DNA of 64,000 nucleotides from Pipra filicauda (Eukaryota > Chordata > Aves > Passeriformes > Pipridae). Below, in pieces: positions 50,310 to 61,306 of this stretch (the first letter of the stretch is position 1; every line of letters starts with the position of its first letter). The stretch spans positions 3,596,001 through 3,660,000 of the forward strand of contig NW_024104332.1 in NCBI RefSeq assembly GCF_003945595.2. Direction: 5' to 3'. Position numbers and translations under genes: made by a program. The notes beneath the pieces were generated by a model. It worked only from the letters and a program-made list of their open reading frames with translations. It did no database searches and was not told the origin of the DNA.

Positions 50310-51755
50310 TGTGTAAATATGAAGGGGTTGTGGGTTTCTGTGGCTGGGTTTTGGTAGTGGGGTGGCTTCTGTTAGAAGCTGCCAGAAGATTCCCCTGTCC
50401 CTTGGAGCCAATGCCAGCCGGCTCCAGGACGGAATTCCTGCTGCTGGCCAAGGCTAAGCCAATGAGGAGTAATAGTAACACCTCTGGGATAACATATTTA
50501 GGAACAGAAAGTCATTGCACAGGAAGAATTCCAACTAGGGAAGAGCATAGTGAGAACAGACCCCAAGGGCAGTGTAGGAGGGGCAAGAGATGCTCCAGGC
50601 GCCGGAGCTGAGGCCCTGCAGCCCACGGGGGATCATCGGGGTGCAGAGACCCCCCTGCAGCCCACGGGGGATCATCGGGGTGCAGAGACCCCCCTGCAGC
50701 CCCTGGGGGAGCATCGGGGTGCAGAGACCCCCCTGCAGCCCATGGGGGATCATCGGGGTGCAGAGACCTCCCTGCAGCCCACGGGGGATCATCGGGGTGC
50801 AGAGACCCCCCTGCAGCCCATGGGGGATCATCGGGGTGCAGAGACCTCTGCTGCAGCCCATGGAGAGACTGCAGCCCACGGGGGATCATCGGGGTGCAGA
50901 GACCCCCCTGCAGCCCCTGGGGGAGCATCGGGGTGCAGAGACCCCCCTGCAGCCCATGGGGGATCATCGGGGTGCAGAGACCTCCCTGCAGCCCACGGGG
51001 GATCATCGGGGTGCAGAGACCCCCCTGCAGCCCATGGGGGATCATCGGGGTGCAGAGACCTCTCTGCAGCCCATGGAGGCTCCCATGCTGGAGCAGGTGG
51101 ATGCAGGAAGGGGGCTGTGACCCTGTGGCAGGCCCAGGATGGAGCAGGGTCCTGGCAGGGACCTGCAGCCCGTGGAGAGGGAAGGCCAGGCTGGAGCAAG
51201 CTTTTCCTGGGCAGGACTCGTGGCCCCTGTGGGGGACCCACACCGATACAGCTCATTCCTGAAGGACTGACCCCATGGAGGAGCGACCCATGGGACAGCA
51301 GGTTGGGAAGAGCTGCTGCCCAAGGGATGGACTCACACCAGAGAGGTCCATCAAGGACTGTCTCCCGTGGGACAAGGGAGCAGGGGAAGGACTCCAACTC
51401 CTATCCCTGAGCAGCAGCAGAAACAACAACTGACTGTAACCCCCATTCCTCGTCCCCCTGCACAGCTAGGGGGGAGGAGGGAGAACATGGAAAGAAGGGT
51501 GGGGGGGAGGGTGTTTTTAAGACTGTTTTATTTCTCACTCTTTGGCTCTTATCCTGTTAATAACAAATATAAGTGATATCCCCACTTTGAGCCTGTTTTG
51601 CCTGTGAAGGTGATCAGTCACTGACCTCTCCCAGCTCTTGTCTCTACACATGAATCCTTAGCTGTTTGTTTTTCTCTCTCCTCTGTCCAGTTGCAGAGGA
51701 GAGTGAGAGTGGCTTTAGTGGGTACTTGGCATACAGACAGGATCAACCCACGACA
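50310..51755 (+). mobile_element. Solo LTR of an avian endogenous retrovirus
   Basis: The interval starts with TG (TGTGTAAAT) and ends with CA (CAACCCACGACA). It carries, in order, segments I recognise from a long ERVL-like LTR of birds: 'tggctgggttttgg', 'aagattcccctgtccc', 'caatgccagccggctcc', 'gctgctggccaaggctaagcc', 'cctctgggataacatattta' (TATA-like), 'gatgctccaggcgcc', 'ctgcagcccatgga' blocks, 'ggaggactgtctcccgtggg'-like text, 'tgactgtaacccccattcc', 'tgttttatttctca', a degraded poly(A) signal (AATAAC at 51559-51564) and the 3' 'gatcaacccacgaca'. Flanks are GCAAGA (50304-50309) and GCAGGA (51756-51761), an imperfect 6-bp target duplication. There is no internal gag/pol/env, so it is a solo LTR. 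Length (1446 bp) is inflated by the internal minisatellite. Family name is from memory and left open. Confidence 0.8.
50616..51063. repeat. 39-bp minisatellite inside the LTR
   Basis: Eleven near-complete units of about 39 bp begin at 50616, 50655, 50694, 50733, 50772, 50811 and then 50869, 50908, 50947, 50986, 51025. Each has the frame CTGCAGCCC-(ACG/CTG/ATG)-GGGG-ATCATCGGGGTGCAGAGAC. One 18-bp partial unit sits at 50851-50868. Variants follow the same order twice: ACG, CTG, ATG, ACG, ATG at 50655-50850 and again at 50869-51063. This indicates a 214-bp segmental duplication on top of the unit expansion. Since 39 is divisible by three and the unit lacks stops in several frames, long false reading frames run through it on both strands. 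It is not CRISPR: units are contiguous with no spacers. Confidence 0.95.
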
Positions 51756-52540
51756 GCAGGAATACCTCCACATTTGGTCATTGTGCCTTATCCCTATCTG
51801 TGATTATCTGGGAGAAAACAAGGAATAGATCTGACTCAGACACTGAATTTCTTCCATCTCTCTCTTTTAGGACATTTTTGATAGAAATGCTACTGTGTTG
51901 TCACTACAGGTCTGACTCTGCAGTTTTAACCAGGGATGTAATTTCCATTTCTACCACATTTCAGAAGTACTGTTTCTGTGACCACTTTGTGACTCTCCAC
52001 ATCCTCAGATTTCCAAACTGGTTTTTATGATCTGATGCAGATTATAGATGACAAAACCCTACCAAAACTTCCTGGGTTTAAATATGACCTGGTATTTTCC
52101 TATGGGCCAAAAGATGAATCCCATTCAAAACTGTTTTCCTTTTGTCTGCTGCATCACGATGATGTCACGTAACAGGCCGGTTTTAGCCTGTGTTTTTTTT
52201 AACACTTAATATGTTTTACAAAGGAGGCTTTTCCTATTATTGTTCTCCTGTCTTCTGTGATGAGAAACACAAATGTCCTGAAGAAAACACTGTGTATCCT
52301 TTTTTTTTTTTTTAGCTGAAATACACTGCTGATCTAAATAGCAAGTAGGACTCTAAGATGGGAGTGTGAAGGTATCACAGGTTTCAACAAGTCTTTTTGC
52401 AGATTTATGGTAAATATCAGGGCCAGTATGCTTAAAATATGTTTTTTTTCCATTTTTCAAGTTCAAAGAGAAAACAACCATTCAATTAGAAAAAAATTTA
52501 TGGTGGAACTTCTGTCATAGCAATAATCATAGTTCTGGAG

Positions 52541-52600
52541 GGGTTTGGTTTGTTTGTTTGTTTGGGTTTTTTTGTGGGTTGGTTTGTTTGGTTTTTATAG
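52541..52600. repeat. (GTTT)n / G-T-rich simple repeat
   Basis: Imperfect GTTT/GGTT array with several TTTG units. Low-complexity sequence. Confidence 0.85.
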
Positions 52601-55600
52601 AGTGAATGCAATGTTAATCCTGATGTCCTGGATTTAAAAATAATAGTATCATACTACTAGTGGCACAACTGGCAGTGGATGTGGTATCCTGCTGCTTTTC
52701 CAGACTTAAAATTTACATTGAGTGTGATGATACCTGTGAAAGGAGAATACATGGGATTGTACAGAGCTCTGGACTGAAAATGTAAAGAACATGATGAAAG
52801 ATTTCCTTGTGGTGAAACAAGGATTTAAAAACAGCCCCTAGCTTAAACTCCACTAGTGAACAAATTAGACATTTTGAGGAGGCAAACTGGGAAACGTGTG
52901 ACAGAGAAGTAAAGGTTTTTCTTTATGTTTCATGTACCTGCGTCTGCTTAGTCCATTGGTCAAATTGTTGACAAAGCTTGAGTATGAATGTTTTGCTTGA
53001 AAACAGGAAATATTGTTAAGTCTGTCTGTATATTATATCCTGTATAGGCGCAGAATTTAGTGAAAGGGTTCTAGATTCCTAGAGTCTGTGACCAGCTGAA
53101 TTGTGTATTACTGTCAAAAAAAGTGATGCAAAATGTCTATTCTTACTTACATTTCAATATTTCTACTTGATATTGATTTAATACTTGATAACCTTAATCT
53201 TGGCTACTTTAAAAAATCACTTGTTAGTTATGATAAGTAGTCAGTTTTGCTCAATTAATTTGAACCAGTCCAGAGTCACACGATTCTGAAGAACATCGAG
53301 AACCTCTCTGACTGAATATTAGACATGTTAATTTTGGTACAGATAGAAAGTAGCTTGTCATATTTGTAGGTTTCAGTAAAAAGCAAAGAGGAGACTTGTT
53401 TTTTTGTAAATCCAGAATTTGTAGTCCTTTTCTATATAATCCAGGTGTAACAGAAGTGTTTTTCCATGCTGGCTAGTAAGTACATCGTGTCCAGTCCACA
53501 ATAACATACAGGCTAACATAATTCTTGAAGTGGTTGTGATTCACTTAAGGAGCTGCTTTTGTTAAGATAAATCTGAGTGGTTTGCAGTTTTGTAAAGGTG
53601 GATGGCTGTGCATGAGGTGGTTCCCAAGAAGATTTTGGTTTGCAAGTAGCAAAGGCAACATAATTTTGTTTTGTTTCATTGTCTCTTTTTTTTAGTGTTT
53701 CTTGAATTGGTAATTCATAGACCTGAGGTTTGTTGGAGAACATAAAGTTACACTATACAAGAGAATTCTGTTGAAATTAATATCTTTAAGTCGCTGCAAG
53801 AGTTTTCAACAGAGCATGTGGTACTTGGTGTCATGTGCTTATTTTTAGTTCTGTTTGTTGAACTCTGACACTCAATGCAGCAGCATAACATGGATGGCAA
53901 GGGCTTGATAAGAGTAAAGAAGTGGGAAAAAATAAAAATACATCTAAGGACAACTTTTGTGAATCTTATATTAAGAATCTTCTAAATTAAGAAAAAAAAT
54001 GTACAATCTCATGCTTGAGGTTTTGAACTTGCTTGTGGATCATACACACCAAAGAACGCAGACAGATCTGAGCCCATCAGCTTCTGGTTTAAGCATATTT
54101 AACCCCAGGAGAAACAGCTCCACTCCATAAATCCTGGGTGTCTACCTCCAGAGTCACATTATCATGCTTTAATACACTCTTGAGACAATTCAGGAGTGGG
54201 AGAGTGTTTGAGAGGTGGTCAATAAAGATTGTGGGTTTCATGGCATCAGCCCCGAACTGGGTGTTGAAGGGCAACCTGTGGAAATCTCCAGTTTCCATGT
54301 TGCACCCCCTTATTACTGCCTCTGCTTATTCCACTCATGTTTCTGTATTTCTTGGTGCATTGTCTGGCTGCCTCCACATCAGTTGTTCTTAGTACATAAG
54401 CGTGGTCAGAATCTTTTTATAGCTTCTTGAAAGATGTTACTGCTAGAATTTTAGTAGATTTTTTAGCACTTGTGTCATAAGATATTTGACATGTTGTAAG
54501 ATCTCTGAAGTAACTTAATCATACGTTATGTGGAGAAACACATTAAGAGAGGCCTTTAGGTTCATTTTTGTATTAGTAGGTTGTAATTTTGATGAGGGAA
54601 AAGGTTCTGTTAGGCTGAGAAAAGCTGTGTCTTGATGTAAAACTTCTATCTGCATTGCCTGATGCTTTCTTTGAACTCCCTCTGTGTGAGGAGCAGCTTG
54701 AGGATTTGATGTGGGTTCTCTCTGGGTGGCATTTTTTCCAGGGCTGTGTATTTGTGTAAGTCAGCATGGTCCCAGACATGAACAGAAAGCATTTATCTTG
54801 CATATGATGGGAAGACAGAACTCTGTCCTTGAAAACTTACTGCCCTCTCCAGAGACTGAAATGGAACTCAACCATTCTGGAGATGTGATTCCCATCCCTG
54901 CCCCATTTTTCCTATTGGATGGTGGTCAAGAGGCTGTAGTAAGCTCTTTGCTGATGTTAGGAATACCTGGCTTTAGCTCCTGGCTGTGATTTGAGGAAGT
55001 GCTGACTCGGAAATCAAGAGCAGCTTGCTTTGATCATAAAGTACTCCACATTTTATAGCTCTTTAGGAAGTAACAACTGAGGGCTCAGGCATGTATTTCC
55101 TTGGCAGGTAATTTCTGTAGTTTCTGCCAGGTTTTACTGCACCTGCAGCAAATCAGTTTGAGTGTAGCTGAGTCAAAGGTACCTCTCACTAGAGTAGATG
55201 GCAAAATGTTTGATGATTCTAATTTCAGATTGGGGCCCCAATTCTGTTATGATGTTGAATAACCACGTTGACTAAATGTAAAACAAGAACAGGGTTATTG
55301 TTGAAATTGAGATCTGAAATACACTGAAGTTTGTGGACCATGAGTTACTCTGGTGAGAGCTGCCATAGAGCTTTTTCTTGTAAGGGTCCTCTGTCTTCAG
55401 GCTCTGCTTTGAGGAGTCTGTGGTTAATAACGCACCTTGACAGTCAGGCTTTTACAAAGGACAATCAAACAAGGGGCTCATTTGGTGAACTGCATCTGTT
55501 TTGTGTCCTGAAGAAGGCAACAGCCTACAGGAAAAGTAGCATTGAACAATCACATATTGTCATCATTCCTGCATGTAAGGAATCCCAATTAGGATCACAC

Positions 55601-57069
55601 AGACAGCATTTTGCCATTGTACAACATTTAAGTGATTATTTACTTTGCTCAAACCTTGCATGTAGTACTTAATCTACAGTGTGGGAGAGCAACATAACCA
55701 GGCATTCAGGTTTTTAAGAGTCTAGGGCCTTAATCTAATGTATAGAAGACTTGTGAGTCAGTTGTCAGAAATAGTGCAAGTCCTCTCCTCCCAGGCTGTG
55801 CTGGTGGCCAGCCTTGCCTTTTTGTGATGGGAATTTTCAGCTGAAGTGTCCATTCCTGCAATGTTTTCTGCTCTTTAAGGAAGAGTTGACTTCACTGTCT
55901 CTTGGGGGAATCTCCTGTGTCTTCCTGTTGTGCAATCCCTGGAGATTCATCTTGTATTTGATTAACAACGTAACTTCTGCCAGAGAGGATTTTGGTAAAT
56001 ACTGATTGTGTAAGAACTTTGCAGAAGCTGATTATGCTTGGAATACTTCATATGTTCTTGTTCATAATTTGTTACTGTTAATACAGTTGAAGGAGTTGAC
56101 AGTCACAGATATAATTCCTATTGGAAAGTGAGAGTTATTGCCCTTATTTGTGATTTTTGTAAAAATAGTTTGTAGGTTTTAAATTGCTAATGGGATTTGA
56201 CAACAAACATTTTTGCAGAATCATTGTTTTTGGATCATCTGTTTCTTTTTTAATGTCCATGACTAATTAGCTTATAAAAGAGTCATTGAGCTAATATCTT
56301 ATAGAGAAACCTATGATGTCATATTTGATCCCCTAATTGGTCTTATAATTGGCATTCATTGGAGCCCTTTCACAAGTCAGGGCAACAAACCTCCTTTGTT
56401 TTATTTAGAATGTTGTAAAAACAATTGAACTGGCAGCTGATTGCAGAGTTCTATTCAGTAAGCAATTTTGGAAGGCTGTGGACTATGCAGTTGTCTGATT
56501 TGCCTAGGCTATAAAAGTTAAATGTAAAGAGAGATGAATTTTCAGCATATGGCTCTGTGCTGGCAATTACATGCATTAGTGGTTCAGCTAGTGTATTGTG
56601 TCTGCTTTATAAATGTTTATATTGCAGCTTTCTACTGATAGATATTGATGACAGGCAGTATTAGGGAGGCATAAAGCACAGTCATCATTAGTTATGGCCC
56701 AGTAAAAATCTAGTTACATCTGTTTGGTAGCATATCCAGTCCTAACCTATGCTCATTGAAACATCAGACATTCCATTGTTCCTTAATATTTTAGCATAAG
56801 GTCATTGTCAACTGGGATGTAAATGTTTGACTTTTTATATTGAGCATATTCAAGTTTTAGAACTCTTTAAACATAAGGGAGCCTGGAAATAATATGATGC
56901 TGATGCTTGCTTAAAGCTTGTCTTATTCATTCTGAAATATTTTGGAATGTTTTCTGATTGCCTGAGCACATGTATAAACGAAATATGCACTCTCTTTGTC
57001 TGTTTGGAAACTACCGAGAGCTCTGTGGGGAAAGGCAGCTTTGAAATGTCAGCTTTTTCTGTTGTCAAG

Positions 57070-57170
57070 AAAAATTAATTCACTGACCATTGTCCATAAA
57101 AATGGGTGGGAAAATTGTGCAGGTATGAACAGTTCTCTGGATCTGACGTCTCAAAAATGGGAAGAACGTG
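57070..57170 (+). other. Weak candidate internal exon
   Basis: An acceptor-like tract (CTTTTTCTGTTGTCAAG, AG at 57068-57069) and a strong donor (AACGTG|GTAAGT, GT at 57171-57172) bound 101 bp that are open in one frame for 33 codons, with the partial text GWENCAGMNSSLDLTSQKW. The donor is the best plus-strand consensus I noticed right of the CpG island. The peptide is not recognised, so this may be chance or a noncoding-transcript exon. Confidence 0.15.
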
Positions 57171-60100
57171 GTAAGTTTGAACTAAGGTACAATGGATATT
57201 TAGACACCAAAATATTTAACTTTTGCCATATGACTTCTCTCAAATTCTGTACTCTTTCTCATTTGCACCTCAGCTCTGAACAGCACAGTGTTTGTGGAAT
57301 GATCCATTCAAGCTGCAGATACAAAAATGAGCTTATTTTCAAGTCTTTGCCAGTTAGAGACAGTCTTCTGGTATTGTTTGCATTAATTTTTTTAATTGTA
57401 ACCATGAATGTCTAATGTCACTTAAAAGAATAAATGGAGTATTTCTGGTGGCATTCATCCTGAAACCGAGGCATGATTAGCAAGTAATTAACTGTCACTA
57501 TTATGTCTTTGCATGACTTCACCGGCTGGTTCTCTGAAATACTGATTTTTCACAGTGGTGAAAAAAATGAAGGCTTCCCTGGGGTGTTGAGTTCAGGTGG
57601 CAGAGTCCAAATTCCTGTGACAAGTGTGAAAAAGGGCCTGTGCACCTTATCCCAGGTGTGTAAGCCTGTAGGGCAAGGGCTGCTGAGCTTTTCTGTGCCC
57701 AGAGTGCTGTAGTGAAAAAGCCACTTTTTGCATTGGGAAGCATTTAGTTTCACACACCTCTGTGGATGCCAACACATTTTTTTCAACTTGGACCTCTTCA
57801 GGCCACTGAAAATTGTCTTTTTGGTTTTATTTCTCCGTGTTTGATAATTTTGGAGGAAATACCTCAGCTTATTAAAATTTATATTTTAATCTGTAATATT
57901 TGGGAAAATCGATTATTGCACTTAATGAGATTATTCAATACATTATACTGATGGTGGACATGGACACACACAAAGCCCCTGTACCAAACATGTCGGAATT
58001 GGCCAATGCAGGCATTTAAGCGATTTATAAAATGAGCTCATAGCAGCCTGTTAAATTCTTGGGAGGGTTGTAGTGGATTTGTGTCCCTGAGAGCATGTAT
58101 CTCACCAAAATTCTTACATGAATTCAACCTTTAGAAATTAATTAGTCTTTGGCACTGGCAAATTTTTCCTCTGGAGGTTTAAATGCAAAGGATCAACTGT
58201 ACCTCAAATCATCTCTTGGTTCATGTCTGACCAAGTATTAGGCTAGATAAATCTGATGTCCAAAGTATCGGTAATATATGCAAGTATGGAATGAAGATTT
58301 AAAAGTCGTTTTATGAGTTACAAAGAGTTTGATTCAATGATTGTGTTTTCTGAACTTTTTGAGAGATACCTTTGAGGTGAGATGCAAGACACTTGGAGAG
58401 GAGGGAACAATTAGATCAGGTTCAGTAACACCCCTTTTTTGGTTTACTGTATATTTATATTTGATCACATAAATGTGCTTACTAACACTAACAGCTAATC
58501 CCTTACCTTGGTGACCTGATGTAAATAGAGTTCATTTGTATTTGTTGTTGGATCAGAAATCTTACAGGAGATTTTATTGTTCTGTTTACACAGGAGAAAG
58601 TCTGTAAACAGTTCATATCCTTCTGCCATCTGAATGCTTCTGTTGTCACTTCAGGACACGTGAGACCATAATAATTGTGGAATAATGAAAGCTAATCTTT
58701 ATCCTAGACCTGCCTGCTTAAGATCTTTCTAACCAGTACTTACCACACATGTCAACTTTTATTACTAAATCACGATTCTTCATCGTGCCTTTTCATCTTG
58801 AATATTCTTTATCTCGCTTTCACAGGCTGCTTATTTTATCTGCTGCTTCACTTTTGTTTCGGTGCCCAGCTGGGTTAGATCTCAGAATGTACAGATGTGA
58901 CTGTCAGTGCTTTAGATGATATGTCTGTTCAGGGTGAGGTTGTCATTTTACTGTGTCAGGTTCTTAAGGAAGTTCAGTGCTTAAGAAGTTACACTTTTGA
59001 ACTTGTTGCACTTGTTCAGTGTTGTTTCATTTTCATTCAGGTTGTTGCCTGCTGGAGTCAGTATCGCCGACCTGGTCAGATGGATTTTGAAATTAGCAGT
59101 GCTCTGTGGTTAAGATTTGCTGTGTGATTTGGGTTAGTGGTTTAAATTAGACTGTGATATGGGGAGCTGGGAAGGGGAAATCCCTTTTACAACCTGACAA
59201 GCAGTTTGTGTGCTGAAGGATACACGAGTAGCTAAGTTTGGATTTGTTCCTGCTGAAGACATAGCAAGACTTAGCCCCAAAATAAAGCACCATGATATTT
59301 TTGTTTGATTAAATCACTTGCTTATAACCCCCTTTAATCATTTTCCCTCAAGAGGAAGTGGAATTTAATCTGTATGGGTTTTTTTGTAAGGATATGATTG
59401 CATTTCTGATCCAAGGTTCGTGGTCAAACAAAGGAGTGTGGGGTGGGAGGACTGAGGTGTTCACATCCTCTGTCACGAGCAGTGCTGGACACATGGGCTG
59501 TGCTCTCAGAGTGTGAGTGCAGAGCTACAAATGATGATGCTCTGGCACGTGTAAAGCGTCATAGCTGGTGCTGAAGTTTCTTGATTAAAACATTTCTGAG
59601 AAATTTAGCAAATACAGCTAGATGGTCTGATATTGTGCCACAAACTGCAAGCTTTGGCCTTTTAGTTTAGTGGAAATCTTGTGTAAACGGGAGTTGATGG
59701 GATTGCACAAGTTGTTTTGGTTTTATTTGGGGTTTTAGTGGGATTTTTTGCCCTTTTTTTTTTAAGATAAAGCTAATTCTTGACTATAAAGAGGTGGTGT
59801 TCCAAGGCAGTATTCAGGATGCCTGCAGCCCTCACCCTGGTGTTCTGTAGCCTCAGACTAAGTTGGTCTCTTGCGTAAATTGGGAGACATGAGAAAGAAC
59901 TCAGAAACGTGAGTTCTGCAGAATGAGCAGTGTATTGAAAGCCTTCTGAACTTCAGATCAGGCTCCTAAAGATACGTTTCAGCTGTGATTGTTGGGGACA
60001 GAGAAATCTAAATGGGCCCTTTCTGCCTGCACTTGTCGCATGGGACAGTCAGCCTTTGTGCAAGAGAGACTGTATGAGCTTCTCTTATTTGTCTTTTTTT

Positions 60101-60322
60101 TCCCCCCTTTGCCTTTCTGCCTAAAAATAAAGCCTCGAATTTTAGTGTTTGCATTGTGAAAATTGTTAGATCTGTTTAGTTACAGTAAGCACTCTTCCAG
60201 TGTCTTGTTTATTGGGAAAGAAGAGAGGGAATGAATAGAAAACTGTTGTTTATATCTATATTTCCTAATTACTCTCACTAGCATGCCAAATATGTAATGA
60301 AAAACTGCCTTGTGAATTGTTC

Positions 60323-60370
60323 ATTTATTTATTTATTTATCTATCTATCTATTTATTTATTTATTTATTT
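60323..60370. repeat. Compound (ATTT)n(ATCT)n(ATTT)n microsatellite
   Basis: Four or so ATTT units, then three ATCT units, then ATTT again. It is followed by A-rich DNA and a TATATA-rich stretch (about 60439-60470). Likely polymorphic. Confidence 0.92.
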
Positions 60371-61266
60371 AAAAATTTATTTATTGAACAAAGCCTGGTG
60401 TGCTGTTGTGATCTTATAGTTTCATAGTGCTAGGCTAATATACTATATATATAATATATTATAATAAGATAATAAGTGGCATTAATCTGGAGCTCTGTCT
60501 TGGCATCATTAATCTCACTTGTGGGATTAATGCAAGATGTTGTTCCCCATTTCCTTTCTGCTTTTAGTATTAATTTACACAGTAATACTGGATGCTCGTT
60601 GTTGAAATTGGAAAGGACAAAATCTGTTACTTAAGGGTATAAAAAGGCTTCATTTTTCTTTCATATTTTTACAAAGTGGTGCTTGCATTTACCTAAGGTG
60701 AGAAGAAAAAATAGTGGAGCCTGTATGGAATGAAAAAGGAAGTGATTTTCCTTTCCCTTCTACAGATCTAGATGTTCTTACCACGACAGAAGCTTTCACT
60801 GTGTCAGATTTAGTTTTACATGAGTCGTGTTCATCCTTTGGGACACCTTGCTGTGCTGTAGCATCCTTAAGGACAAGGTGGTAAACATTAAGGATTGAGA
60901 TCACCTGATGATTTTTTGCATTGTACAAAGCTCTGGAGCAGGCAATAATCCTGAACACAATGAGCATGAGTGTTGAATCACCCCTGTTTATGGCCTAAAT
61001 ATCCCTTTACTGTATATTCTTTCTTTAGATTTAGAGATCATTTAGCTTAGTTTTCACACAGGAAAACCACAAATTACTATGCAATGTACTGAAGTCATTA
61101 GCCTCAATTAGCACAACAAAAAAAGTGCAGAATAAATGGAGGAAGAGCAAGACTGACTTAGTATTGAATTTTCTGCTGTGGCTACAAGGCTTCATTCACT
61201 AGACCTGACAGACAACTGGAGATTCAAATTGTGAAAGAATAAATTCTCAATTTTAATCTCTTTTTG

Positions 61267-61306
61267 GAAAAAACAAACAAACAAACAAAACAAAACCACA
61301 AACACA
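61267..61306. repeat. (AAAC)n microsatellite
   Basis: A run of AAAC units then AAAAC and ACAAAC words. Simple sequence. Confidence 0.85.

Noticed and set aside
50616..51063. CRISPR-like direct repeats
   Set aside because: Units are contiguous variants of one another with no unique spacers, in a vertebrate genome and inside an LTR.
50512..51410. Long repeat-protein-like frames on both strands
   Set aside because: They exist because the 39-bp minisatellite is a multiple of three and lacks stops. The host sequence is an LTR.
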